DNA of 64,000 nt from positions 1 through 64,000 of the forward strand of contig NZ_JANXUQ010000273.1 in assembly GCF_025356155.1 (NCBI RefSeq), given 5' to 3'. The notes beneath the pieces were generated by a model. It searched no databases, was not told the DNA's origin, and saw only the letters and a list, made by a program, of their open reading frames with translations. Every line of letters begins with the position of its first letter. The stretch's first letter is position 1. Both the position numbers and the translations under genes were made by a program. This document shows, one piece after another, positions 19,563 through 28,564 of this stretch. This DNA is from Rhodoferax sp. (GTDB lineage: Bacteria > Pseudomonadota > Gammaproteobacteria > Burkholderiales > Burkholderiaceae_C).

Positions 19563-22037
19563 CTATGGCACATTGTGGTGCCAGTAGCGCAAACCCTGAG
19601 TCCGAAGGCATGCACCATTCTGGACTTGCCACGATTGCCAAGTGTAGGCACCGCAATGGGGTGAGTCCACGACCTGGATGCGCCGCTCCCCGTACCGCGC
19701 CAACACTGTAGGTGCCGGATGACCAAAACGGTTGCGGTAACCCGATTGCACGATGGCGAAGCGTGGCGCCACGGCGTCCAGAAAGGCCGCGCTGCTGGAT
19801 GTCTTGCTGCCATGGTGAGGTACCAACAGTACATCTGCTCTCAGGCCAACACCCTGCGCCACCAAAGCAGCCTCCTGCGGCTGCTCAATATCCCCAACCA
19901 ACATAGCCGTCTGCGCGCCGTTGGAGATGCGCAAAACGCAGGACATGGGGTTGGACTTGGCGGCCGTGTCGTAATCCGCTGCTTGCGGATGCAACACGTC
20001 AAATTGCACGCCGTCCCATTCCCAATGCTGCCCGGCCACGCAACGTTTGGTCGGCCGCAGGGTTTGCAGCGGGTTGCTGGCCTCAATGGAACTGAGCAGC
20101 TCCGCCTGCGGTTGCATGGCCAGCACGGCGGGGGCGCCGCCGACGTGGTCCATATCCCGGTGGCTGAGCACCAGCGTGTCCAGCCGCGTATGCAGGGCTT
20201 GTAGCAGCGGCACCAGCACGCGGTGGCCAGCGTCACTCTCCAGACTGAATCGCGGTCCAGCGTCGTACAGCAGCGCATGGTTGGCAGTGCGCACCAACAC
20301 CGCATTGCCCTGGCCGATGTCGGCAGCCAAAAGTTCAAACTGCCCCGGCGCAGGCAGGGGTGCTTGCCACAACAAGACCGGCAACAGCAATGGCAGGCCC
20401 AAGACCCGCAAGCGCCACGACCACGGCAGCACCAGCAGCGATCCACCCAGCACGCCTGCGGCCCCCGCCCATAGCGGCGGCACCGCCACCGCTATCGACG
20501 CCCAGGACAGGGATGCCAGCCACTGCAGATAGGCATACAACCCGCTGATCGCCCCCGCCGCCACGTCCCACAGCGCCGGTACCAGCACGCCCAGCATGGC
20601 CAGCGGCGTGACGACCAGCGTGATCCACGGAATGGCCAGCGCGTTGGCCGCCAGACCCACGACTGACACCTGGCCGAACAGCAGCAGCGTCAAAGGCGTC
20701 AGCGCCACCGTAATCACCCACTGCTCTCGCAAGCCAGAAAGCATTTGGTGTTTCAAGACGCCAGCCCTCGTGGAGTCTGCATTGCCCGCTCCTGAATCTG
20801 TAGCAAACAACACACCGACTGCGACAAAGCTCAACCAGAAGCCCGCCTGTAGCAGCGCCCACGGGTCGCAGACCACCACTACGGCGCAGGCCAGCATCCA
20901 CACCAAAGGCCACGGCCAGCGCGCACCCGACAGACGCAATAGCGCCACCGTGGCCAACATCAGGCAGGTGCGCTGGGCTGGCACGCCCCAGCCAGAGAAC
21001 ACCGCGTAGGCCGTGGCCAGCAACACGCCACCCACCAGCGCGGCGCTGGGTGCGGGCAGCGCAATGCACAAACGGCCCGAGCGCCGCCACAACCAGCCGA
21101 CAACCCACGCCGCGCCCCAGGCGAACATGGTTATGTGCAAGCCAGAAATACTGACCAGATGGGCTACGCCTGTCGCGCGGAACACATCCCAGTCCACCCG
21201 ATCAATCGCCGCCTGGTCCCCCACCACCAGCGCGGCAATCATGCCGGCGAACTGGCGCTCGGCCACCTGCCGGTAGATGCGCTCGCGCACCACTTGGCGG
21301 GCCAGCACTACCGGGTGCAGCCAGGTCTGCGCCATGCGCTGGGGCACCGGGTCCTTGGCGCTGGCACGCACATATCCCGTGGCCTGCACGCCCTGTTCCC
21401 ACAGCCACAGCTCGTAGTCGAAGCCAAAGGGGTTGCGGCTGCCGTGCGGTGCTTTGAGCCGCAGCGTCATCTGCCAGCGCTCCCCAGCCCGCACATTGCC
21501 AGGCATGCGGTTTTGTGCGGATGCGGGCAACACCGCATCCGCAAGCTTGGTGGTGGCCACATCCGCCAGCACCGCAGGCCCGGCAGAAAACGTGCCGCCA
21601 TACCAGCCCGCGTCCATCAACGGTGGCACGCGCACCGGCTGGCCATTCAGGGCCGCAGACTCCACCTCCAGCCGAAAGCGCAGGCCCGATTCATTGCGCT
21701 GCGGCAGGCTTGCCACCACGCCCACCACCTGCACATCGCGCCCCTCCAAGACTGGGTCCAAAGCGTCTGCCAGATAAGTCGTGGCCCGCAAGCCGGTGAA
21801 GCTGAAGGAGAGCAAGCCCAAGGCCAAAGCCGCCAACCCCATACGCCAACCAACTGCTATATTTTTAATAGCTGCAATCGTATATACGAAGAGGGCTAGA
21901 GCCACAATCACCCAATAGACATGCGACACAAGCAACCGCTCCTGCTGCAACTGCAGGGCCGTGCCCACCACGATACCCAACAACGCCGCAAACAGCAGCC
22001 GGGCGGAGCCATGGAAGTGGAGGAAAACGGTGCGCAC
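19563..22037 (-). CDS. comEC: DNA internalization-related competence protein ComEC/Rec2
   Basis: 824 aa; multi-TM competence region (GVAHLVSISGLHITMFAW), C-terminal metallo-beta-lactamase domain (ADIGQGNAVLVRTANHALLYDAGP, SHRDMDHVGG, VPHHGSKTSSS). Confidence 0.95.
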   Translation of the reverse strand: MRTVFLHFHGSARLLFAALLGIVVGTALQLQQERLLVSHVYWVIVALALFVYTIAAIKNIAVGWRMGLAALALGLLSFSFTGLRATTYLADALDPVLEGRDVQVVGVVASLPQRNESGLRFRLEVESAALNGQPVRVPPLMDAGWYGGTFSAGPAVLADVATTKLADAVLPASAQNRMPGNVRAGERWQMTLRLKAPHGSRNPFGFDYELWLWEQGVQATGYVRASAKDPVPQRMAQTWLHPVVLARQVVRERIYRQVAERQFAGMIAALVVGDQAAIDRVDWDVFRATGVAHLVSISGLHITMFAWGAAWVVGWLWRRSGRLCIALPAPSAALVGGVLLATAYAVFSGWGVPAQRTCLMLATVALLRLSGARWPWPLVWMLACAVVVVCDPWALLQAGFWLSFVAVGVLFATDSGAGNADSTRAGVLKHQMLSGLREQWVITVALTPLTLLLFGQVSVVGLAANALAIPWITLVVTPLAMLGVLVPALWDVAAGAISGLYAYLQWLASLSWASIAVAVPPLWAGAAGVLGGSLLVLPWSWRLRVLGLPLLLPVLLWQAPLPAPGQFELLAADIGQGNAVLVRTANHALLYDAGPRFSLESDAGHRVLVPLLQALHTRLDTLVLSHRDMDHVGGAPAVLAMQPQAELLSSIEASNPLQTLRPTKRCVAGQHWEWDGVQFDVLHPQAADYDTAAKSNPMSCVLRISNGAQTAMLVGDIEQPQEAALVAQGVGLRADVLLVPHHGSKTSSSAAFLDAVAPRFAIVQSGYRNRFGHPAPTVLARYGERRIQVVDSPHCGAYTWQSWQVQNGACLRTQGLRYWHHNVP
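21854..21903 (+). repeat. repeat A, copy 4 (inside comEC, antisense to the gene)
   Basis: ctgctatatttttaatagctgcaatcgtatatacgaagagggctagagcc. Confidence 0.8.
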
Positions 22038-22149
22038 CGGACCATGCTAACCCGCAAAAACCCCGTGGCGCAGGAATTGCTTGCTACCATGTATGCAACG
22101 GTATGCCAATTTGCACTGAACCGACTTCCGAGTCCAACCGAGAACCGCC

Positions 22150-25100
22150 ATGTCGATCCACGCCGCGCTGAACCACGTTACCCACTACACCTACGACCGT
22201 CTGGTGGCCCTCGGGCCACAGGTGGTGCGCCTGAGGCCCGCGCCGCATTGCCGCAGCAAAATCATTTCCTACTCTCTGAAGATCGAACCCGCCAAGGGCC
22301 ACTTCATGAACTGGCAACAGGACCCGTTCGCCAACTACCAGGCCCGCCTGGTGTTCCCAGACAAAACGCGTGAATTCAAGGTCACCGTGGATCTGGTGGT
22401 GGAGATGGCGGTCTACAACCCGTTTGACTTCTTCTTGGAGCCCGAGGCGGAAGAATTTCCCTTCAAGTACGCCCCCCTATTGCAGGAAGAATTGCTACCC
22501 TACCTGATGGCTGGTGAGCGCACACCGCTGGTCAACGACTACCTGGCCAAGATCGACTACACCAAGCGCCGCACGGTGATTTTCCTGGTCGACCTCAACA
22601 CTATGGTGCACAACGCCGTCAAGTACACCATCCGCATGGAACCCGGTGTGCAAACGCCCGATGAGACGCTGGAATCGGGTTCGGGCTCGTGCCGCGACTC
22701 GGCGTGGTTGCTGGTCGAACTGTTGCGCCATTGCGGCCTGGCCGCGCGCTTTGTGTCGGGCTACCTGATACAGCTCAAGTCCGACGTCAAAGCGCTGGAT
22801 GGCCCCAGCGGCACCGAGGTCGATTTCACCGATTTGCACGCCTGGTGCGAGGTCTATCTGCCCGGCGCCGGCTGGATCGGGCTGGACGCCACCTCGGGCC
22901 TGCTGGCCGGTGAAGGCCACATCCCGCTGGCCTGCACGCCGCAGCCTTCTGGTGCGGCCCCAATTGAAGGCGGCGTCGACGAGAGCGAAGTGGAATTCAG
23001 CCACCACATGCAGGTCACCCGCATCTACGAATCGCCGCGCGTAACCAAGCCCTACACCGAAGAGCAATGGGCCGATGTCATGGCCTTGGGTGCAGAAGTG
23101 GACAAAGAGTTGGTTGCTGGTGATGTACGCCTGACCATGGGCGGCGAACCCACCTTCGTAGCCGTCAACGACCGCGATGCCGGCGAATGGAACACCGACG
23201 CGCTAGGCCCCACCAAACGCGGTTTTGCCACCGCGCTCGTGCACAAGCTGCGCCACGAATACGGCCAGGGCGGCTTCCTCCACTTTGGCCAAGGCAAGTG
23301 GTACCCCGGCGAGCAGCTGCCGCGCTGGGCGTTGAACATTTACTGGCGTGCCGACAAGCAGCCAGTGTGGTCTGACCCATCGTTGTTCACCGACGAACGC
23401 GAACCCACCTACTACAACAGTGCAGACGCCCAGCTCTTCACCCAAACGCTGTGCAAACGCCTTGGCATTACTGACCAGACCATCCAGCCCGCGTATGAAG
23501 ATTCGTGGTACTACCTGTGGCGTGAGCGCCGCTTGCCGGTCAATGTTGACCCGTTCAACTCCAAGTTGGACGACGAGATGGAGCGCGCCCGCCTGCGCCG
23601 CGTGTTCGAGCAAAAACTCGACACCCCCATTGGTTATGTGTTGCCAGTCAAAGCCGCCGAAGGCCCACGCCTGGCGGGGCCGGTGTGGACCACCGGCGCG
23701 TGGTTCTTGCGCGACGAACGCATGTACCTGATGCCGGGCGACTCGCCTATGGGCTTGCGCCTGCCGCTGGACTCTTTGCCCTGGGTCAGCAAGGCAGACT
23801 TTCCTTACCTGGTGGAAACCGACCCCAGCGCACCGCGTGCGGACTTGCCCGCGCACAACACGATGGTCGCGCGTTATGCTGACGGTCAACCCGCTGCGGC
23901 TACAACCACAAGCACGGCGGCAATCGCTGCACTGGCCGCCAGCGGCGGCAACACCATTCCCACCCTCACCGTACGCGCCGACGTGCCCTACCTAAGCGGC
24001 GCACCCACGCCACAAGAAGCGGCACGCAAGTTCCAAAATGCGTTGAACGGCAAAGTGGACACGGCATCGACCGCTGTGCCCGCCTACACCGGTACCAGCA
24101 CCCCGCTGGCCGACATGGCCGCCCGCCGTGCGTCGCAAGCCGAACCCGTTGACTATGCCCGCGTGCCCGCACGCGGTGAATCTGCCCACTGGGTGAGCCG
24201 CACGGCGCTGTGCGTAGAGGTGCGCGACCCCCGCCGTGCCAGCGGCCCCAAGGCCGAAGCGGTCGGCACCAAGTCCGGCGTGTTGTACATCTTCATGCCG
24301 CCGCTGGAAAAGCTCGAAGACTATCTTGACCTGCTGACCGCCATCGAAGCCACAGCCAAAGAACTCAGCATGAAGCTGGTGCTGGAAGGTTATCCACCTC
24401 CACGCGACCCTCGCTTGAAACTGCTGCAGGTCACACCCGACCCGGGTGTTATCGAGGTCAACATCCACCCGGTCAACAACTGGAAAGAGCTGGTCTACAA
24501 CACCGAGTTTTTGTACAACGCGGCATTCGAGTCACGCCTGAGCGCCGAGAAGTTTATGACCGACGGCCGCCACACCGGCACTGGCGGCGGCAACCACTTT
24601 GTGATGGGTGGCGCCACACCGGCCGACAGCCCGTTCCTGCGCAAACCTGAGCTGCTGGCCAGTTTGCTGCTGTATTGGCATAACCACCCAAGCTTGAGCT
24701 ACTTGTTCAGCGGTATGTTTGTTGGCCCCACCAGCCAGGCCCCGCGTGTGGACGAGGCGCGCAACGACCAGTTGTACGAACTGGAAATCGCCATCGAACA
24801 AATCTACGCCAACCGCGAACTATACGGACAGAGCATGCCGCCGTGGATCGTCGACCGCACACTGCGCAACATCCTGATCGACGCCACCGGCAACACCCAC
24901 CGCAGCGAATTCTCCATCGACAAGATGTACTCGCCCGACTCGGCTACTGGCCGCCTGGGCCTACTGGAACTGCGCGCGTTTGAGATGCCACCGCACCCGC
25001 GCATGAGCATCGTGCAACAGTTGCTGCTGCGTGCGCTCGTCGCCCGCTTCTGGACCGCGCCTTACAAGGCGCCGGCCACACGCTGGGGCACCGAGCTGCA

Positions 25101-25770
25101 CGACCGCTACATGCTGCCGACCTTCATCAAGATGGACTTCGACGATGTGGTCGCCGACATGCGCGCCGCTGGTTATCCGTTTGACCCGAGCTGGTTTGCA
25201 CCCCATGTGGAGTTCCGCTTCCCGCTGGTCGGCTCCATCCAATCGGCCGGCATCGAATTGACTTTGCGTTGCGCACTGGAGCCATGGCACGTGATGGGCG
25301 AAGAAAGCTCGGCCGGCGGCACCGCACGGTATGTGGACTCATCTCTGGAACGCATGGAAGTGCACGTGAAGGGCTTGAACGAAAGCCGTTACGTCATCAC
25401 CTGCAACGGCCAGGCCTTGCCCATGCAAACCACCGGCACGGTCGGCGAGTTTGTGGCCGGCGTGCGCTTCAAAGCCTGGAACCCACCTAGCAGCCTGCAC
25501 CCCACGATTGGCGTGCACGCACCGCTGACCTTTGACATTGTGGACACGTGGATGAAACGCTCATTGGGTGGCTGCCAGTACCACGTGGCCCACCCTGGTG
25601 GCTTGAGCTACGAGAGCTTCCCCGTCAATTCGTTCGAAGCCGAAAGCCGGCGTTTGACCCGCTTCACGTCGATGGGGCATACACCTGGTGTCATGAACGT
25701 GCCACCGGCGACGATCAATGTGGCGGCGAGCAAGGAGTTCCCGTTTACGCGAGATTTGCGCAGGGGGTAG
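22150..25770 (+). CDS. transglutaminase-like + DUF2126 (putative COOH-NH2 ligase) fusion protein
   Basis: 1206 aa; N-terminal bacterial transglutaminase (LESGSGSCRDSAWLLVELLRHCGLAARFVSGYL, DLHAWCEVYLPGAGWIGLDATSG); DUF2126 part LTMGGEPTFVAVNDRD, KFMTDGRHTGTGGGNHFVMGGATPADSPFLRKPELLASLLLYWHNHPSLSYLFSGMFVGPTSQAPRVDEAR. Confidence 0.95.
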   Translation: MSIHAALNHVTHYTYDRLVALGPQVVRLRPAPHCRSKIISYSLKIEPAKGHFMNWQQDPFANYQARLVFPDKTREFKVTVDLVVEMAVYNPFDFFLEPEAEEFPFKYAPLLQEELLPYLMAGERTPLVNDYLAKIDYTKRRTVIFLVDLNTMVHNAVKYTIRMEPGVQTPDETLESGSGSCRDSAWLLVELLRHCGLAARFVSGYLIQLKSDVKALDGPSGTEVDFTDLHAWCEVYLPGAGWIGLDATSGLLAGEGHIPLACTPQPSGAAPIEGGVDESEVEFSHHMQVTRIYESPRVTKPYTEEQWADVMALGAEVDKELVAGDVRLTMGGEPTFVAVNDRDAGEWNTDALGPTKRGFATALVHKLRHEYGQGGFLHFGQGKWYPGEQLPRWALNIYWRADKQPVWSDPSLFTDEREPTYYNSADAQLFTQTLCKRLGITDQTIQPAYEDSWYYLWRERRLPVNVDPFNSKLDDEMERARLRRVFEQKLDTPIGYVLPVKAAEGPRLAGPVWTTGAWFLRDERMYLMPGDSPMGLRLPLDSLPWVSKADFPYLVETDPSAPRADLPAHNTMVARYADGQPAAATTTSTAAIAALAASGGNTIPTLTVRADVPYLSGAPTPQEAARKFQNALNGKVDTASTAVPAYTGTSTPLADMAARRASQAEPVDYARVPARGESAHWVSRTALCVEVRDPRRASGPKAEAVGTKSGVLYIFMPPLEKLEDYLDLLTAIEATAKELSMKLVLEGYPPPRDPRLKLLQVTPDPGVIEVNIHPVNNWKELVYNTEFLYNAAFESRLSAEKFMTDGRHTGTGGGNHFVMGGATPADSPFLRKPELLASLLLYWHNHPSLSYLFSGMFVGPTSQAPRVDEARNDQLYELEIAIEQIYANRELYGQSMPPWIVDRTLRNILIDATGNTHRSEFSIDKMYSPDSATGRLGLLELRAFEMPPHPRMSIVQQLLLRALVARFWTAPYKAPATRWGTELHDRYMLPTFIKMDFDDVVADMRAAGYPFDPSWFAPHVEFRFPLVGSIQSAGIELTLRCALEPWHVMGEESSAGGTARYVDSSLERMEVHVKGLNESRYVITCNGQALPMQTTGTVGEFVAGVRFKAWNPPSSLHPTIGVHAPLTFDIVDTWMKRSLGGCQYHVAHPGGLSYESFPVNSFEAESRRLTRFTSMGHTPGVMNVPPATINVAASKEFPFTRDLRRG

Positions 25771-25785
25771 TGCGCAGAGTCCGAA

Positions 25786-25845
25786 GGGCAAATGGGGTCG
25801 GATCACCATTCGCATAGCGAATGTGTGCTCTGACCCCATTTGCCC
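25786..25845. repeat. REP/RAYT-type palindromic element
   Basis: GGGCAAATGGGGTC ... GACCCCATTTGCCC 14 bp perfect arms with nested CATTCGC/GCGAATG; the AAATGGGGTCNGA half-site resembles REP-associated transposase repeats. Confidence 0.65.
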
Positions 25846-25877
25846 GCTCATGCCGGAGAAAGCTGCAAGCAAAACAG

Positions 25878-25925
25878 GCCGCTAGCCCTCGTGGAATATG
25901 CGTGGTCAGCTATTAATTTTGCATT
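25878..25925 (-). repeat. repeat A, copy 5 (intergenic)
   Basis: rc: aatgcaaaattaatagctgaccacgcatattccacgagggctagcggcc. Confidence 0.75.
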
Positions 25926-25975
25926 AGTTCGAGTACTGAACCGCCATTCGATTCTGTACTTTTTTGCTGTGGGCA

Positions 25976-26054
25976 GCAGGGTTTGGGCCATTGGCCCCCG
26001 CCTCATACTGTCAAAGGCCCAGAAATCGACGGGGACCAATGGCCCAAACCCTGC
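25976..26054. repeat. long inverted repeat (MITE-like or hairpin element)
   Basis: GCAGGGTTTGGGCCATTGG (25976-25994) is the exact reverse complement of CCAATGGCCCAAACCCTGC (26036-26054), extended inward by CCCCC/GGGG with a one-base bulge. Confidence 0.7.
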
Positions 26055-26229
26055 AGGCGGAATGTTGAACTAGGCGGTGAATTTCAGGACCAAAAGAAGT
26101 CAGGTGTGGGCGGAAGCAGTCGCTTGGACTGGTCGTTCAATTTCATTTGGGCCTTTCCATACTGTGTCGGGGCGGATAAACCTAAATCGTCAAAAAATCT
26201 ACGATCGAAAAAGCATAGTGAAGTGGCTA

Positions 26230-26373
26230 ATGCGCATTCCAGCGACGTTTACAGTAGCGTTGGCAATTCTCGTCGCGTGGAGCATATCCGCCGCGTATTT
26301 CGGTCATAGTGAACGATGGTGCTTCCCAAGCGTTAATGGCGCTATGTGGGGCCGGGACTTTACTTCTGTCTAG
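26230..26373 (+). CDS. possible small secreted/membrane peptide (47 aa)
   Basis: MRIPATFTVALAILVAWSISAAYFGHSERWCFPSVNGAMWGRDFTSV, signal-peptide-like; no family recognised and no strong RBS. Confidence 0.25.
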   Translation: MRIPATFTVALAILVAWSISAAYFGHSERWCFPSVNGAMWGRDFTSV

Positions 26374-26415
26374 GCCATCTTCAAGACGCGTTACCCTCTC
26401 AATCATTGCCAACCC

Positions 26416-26778
26416 ATGAGCTTCAACGACGACAAGCATCTTGATGTGTGCCAAAACATCGAAACCGGACTCAAGCACTGCTACGAGATCAATCCACGCC
26501 TGACAGACTCCCTCTGTGCCCTCGCCATCGACAACGCAAAGGTAGCCATCAAGCAGCAGTTCGGGTTTGCAAAGAACGAGCACGTCACTAGCGCCGAGGA
26601 TGCGCAAGGTGTCATTGATTGGTGTGTCACCGTCGGGCTCGAACGCATCGGCAAGATTAACGACCTTACTCTCAAGGAATACGTCTCCCGGCTGGAAAAG
26701 ATCAAGGGCTCCGTACTCAGGCATTCCAAAGATGGAAAAAGAAGCTACTACGAGTTCGTCAGGAACTTCTTGCCATAG
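26416..26778 (+). CDS. hypothetical protein (120 aa, alpha-helical)
   Basis: Intact ORF MSFNDDKHLDVCQNIETGLKHCYEINPRLTDSLCALAIDNAKVAIKQQFGF... in a lower-GC islet; no family recognised. Confidence 0.55.
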   Translation: MSFNDDKHLDVCQNIETGLKHCYEINPRLTDSLCALAIDNAKVAIKQQFGFAKNEHVTSAEDAQGVIDWCVTVGLERIGKINDLTLKEYVSRLEKIKGSVLRHSKDGKRSYYEFVRNFLP

Positions 26779-26836
26779 TCGTCAAAGCAGAGGTCATCGA
26801 CATTGCTTCAAAGCAAAAAAGGGGGGGGGTCCAATT

Positions 26837-27400
26837 TCAATTCGGCGAAAGCGCCGGATCCGCCACCGACCCGGTCGACACCACCCGCAGATCACTGTTA
26901 AACACCACGGTAAAAATTCTGGCGTCCGACGCGTTGGGGCCATCCATATAACGCCAGTCGTAGTGCCAGACGTTCTTCAATTCAAACGGCGTGATTTTCA
27001 TGGGCTTGCCCAACATTTTGCGCACCGCTTCCATGGGCATGCCGGGTTCTATCTTGGCAAAAACATGGGGCGCCAATACCTGGCGCAGTGAACTCATTTT
27101 GCCGTCTGGCCCGATGCTGATCATGTAGTTTTTTGCACCAGCAGGCTGGCGGTTGTACTCAAAAATACGGCCGCCGTTTTCACCTTCCCAGATCTTCTCC
27201 GGCTCCCCGAATTTCATCTTCACGTCGCCTTCGGTGGCCACGCCCTCCTCCAGCTCGCTGATGCGCTGGTTGTCGCAGGCTGTTGTGAACATTGCTGCGA
27301 CAGACACAGCCAGGCAGAGGCTCAATTGGCCGATCGACGGAAGAAAGGGGCGGAGCAACGATTTCACAGTAAATACCTCACAAGAATGACTGGAGAACAA
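26837..27400 (-). CDS. BamE/SmpA-OmlA-like outer-membrane lipoprotein
   Basis: Lipobox-like AAMFTTACDNQRISELEEG; two BamE-like units (GVATEGDVKMKFGEPEKIWEGENGGRIFEYNR; IEPGMPMEAVRKMLGKPMKI). Confidence 0.75.
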   Translation of the reverse strand: MFSSHSCEVFTVKSLLRPFLPSIGQLSLCLAVSVAAMFTTACDNQRISELEEGVATEGDVKMKFGEPEKIWEGENGGRIFEYNRQPAGAKNYMISIGPDGKMSSLRQVLAPHVFAKIEPGMPMEAVRKMLGKPMKITPFELKNVWHYDWRYMDGPNASDARIFTVVFNSDLRVVSTGSVADPALSPN

Positions 27401-27496
27401 AAGGGAACGGCAGCTCCCTACTGATCAGGGCTCAGTATGGCACCCCTACCCGTTCCACATGCTGATTTCACGCCACCCTAGCGGCATAATCCAAAT

Positions 27497-27748
27497 ATGC
27501 TTTCCGACATTACCCAACTGCTTGCCCCGCAAGGCCCCGTTGTGTCAGCGGTTCGGACACGCTTTCCGAATGCAATAACCATCTACGCCTTTGGCAGCCA
27601 GGTGCACGGCACAGCCAGGCCGGATTTGGATCTGCTGGACCTGCGCGCCGCCCCCACCGCCATGCAATACCCAGTCGTCACCAGCCATTTGGATGGGTTT
27701 TTGAGTTTTTACCCGCACTGTGTTGCAACGCGGGGAAGTCTCGTTTGA
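27497..27748 (+). pseudogene. internally deleted MntA-type minimal nucleotidyltransferase (toxin-antitoxin relic)
   Basis: FPNAITIYAFGSQVHGTARPD(L)DLLDLRAAPTAMQYPVVTS joins the GSxxxGTARPD active-site motif directly to the C-terminal DxDLVDLRxAxTVMQxxVV motif, skipping the middle; C-terminus frameshifted. Confidence 0.6.
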
Positions 27749-27825
27749 CCTCCACCGCGTTCACCCTCCATGGCACTCAACTTGCTTGATACTTTCATCG
27801 AACCCAACCAGCGGAAATTCTAAAA

Positions 27826-28560
27826 ATGTCTTCCCTCAATCCCGTCGGCGGCGAAACCCATCCCCTCTCCAAAATCCACCTCATCGGTGGCGAAAAAGGC
27901 GGTGTAGGTAAGTCCATGGTGTCACGCCTGCTGGCACAGTATTTCATTGACAAGGATATACCCTTTGTCGGCTTTGACACCGACCGTTCACACGGCGCGC
28001 TGCTGCGGTTCTATAGCGACTATGCATCCGCCGTGCTGATTGACCGCTACGAGGCGATGGACCATATTGTGGAAGCTGCAGTGGAGTTGCCTGGTGTGCG
28101 CGTACTGGTCGATCTGGCCGCGCAGACGCACGACCCGTTGGTGCGCTGGATCGAGGATTCTGGCGTATTGCACATGGCCGATGACACCGGCTTCACGCTG
28201 CACTACTGGCACGTGATGGACTCTGGGCGCGATTCGGTAGACCTGTTGACGCGCCTGCTGGAACGTTATGGCAAAAACCTGAACTACGTGCTGGTGTTGA
28301 ATCAGCTGCGCGGCGATGACTTTGGCCAACTGGAGCGCTCGGGTCAATTGGAACGCGCGCTGGGTCTAGGCGCCAAAGTCATTTCCATCAAGCATCTAAA
28401 CGATGCCGTCGTACAAAAGATGGACGCCCATAACAGCAGCTTTTGGGCAGCCAAAAGCGATACCACAGGCGGTGATGCCAGCCTGCGCCTCATGGAGCGC
28501 CAACGGCTCTCGATGTGGCTGCAGCACGCGTATGAAGAACTGGCAAAGGCCGAGGCCTAG
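27826..28560 (+). CDS. ParA/MinD-like P-loop ATPase (orphan)
   Basis: 244 aa; IHLIGGEKGGVGKSMVSRLLAQYFIDKDIPFVGFDTDRSHGALLRFY deviant Walker A; no adjacent parB. Confidence 0.8.
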   Translation: MSSLNPVGGETHPLSKIHLIGGEKGGVGKSMVSRLLAQYFIDKDIPFVGFDTDRSHGALLRFYSDYASAVLIDRYEAMDHIVEAAVELPGVRVLVDLAAQTHDPLVRWIEDSGVLHMADDTGFTLHYWHVMDSGRDSVDLLTRLLERYGKNLNYVLVLNQLRGDDFGQLERSGQLERALGLGAKVISIKHLNDAVVQKMDAHNSSFWAAKSDTTGGDASLRLMERQRLSMWLQHAYEELAKAEA

Positions 28561-28564
28561 CCTT

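Noticed and set aside
25976-26054. integron attC site
   Set aside because: Arms do not match RYYYAAC/GTTRRRY core sites and no integrase is present in the window.
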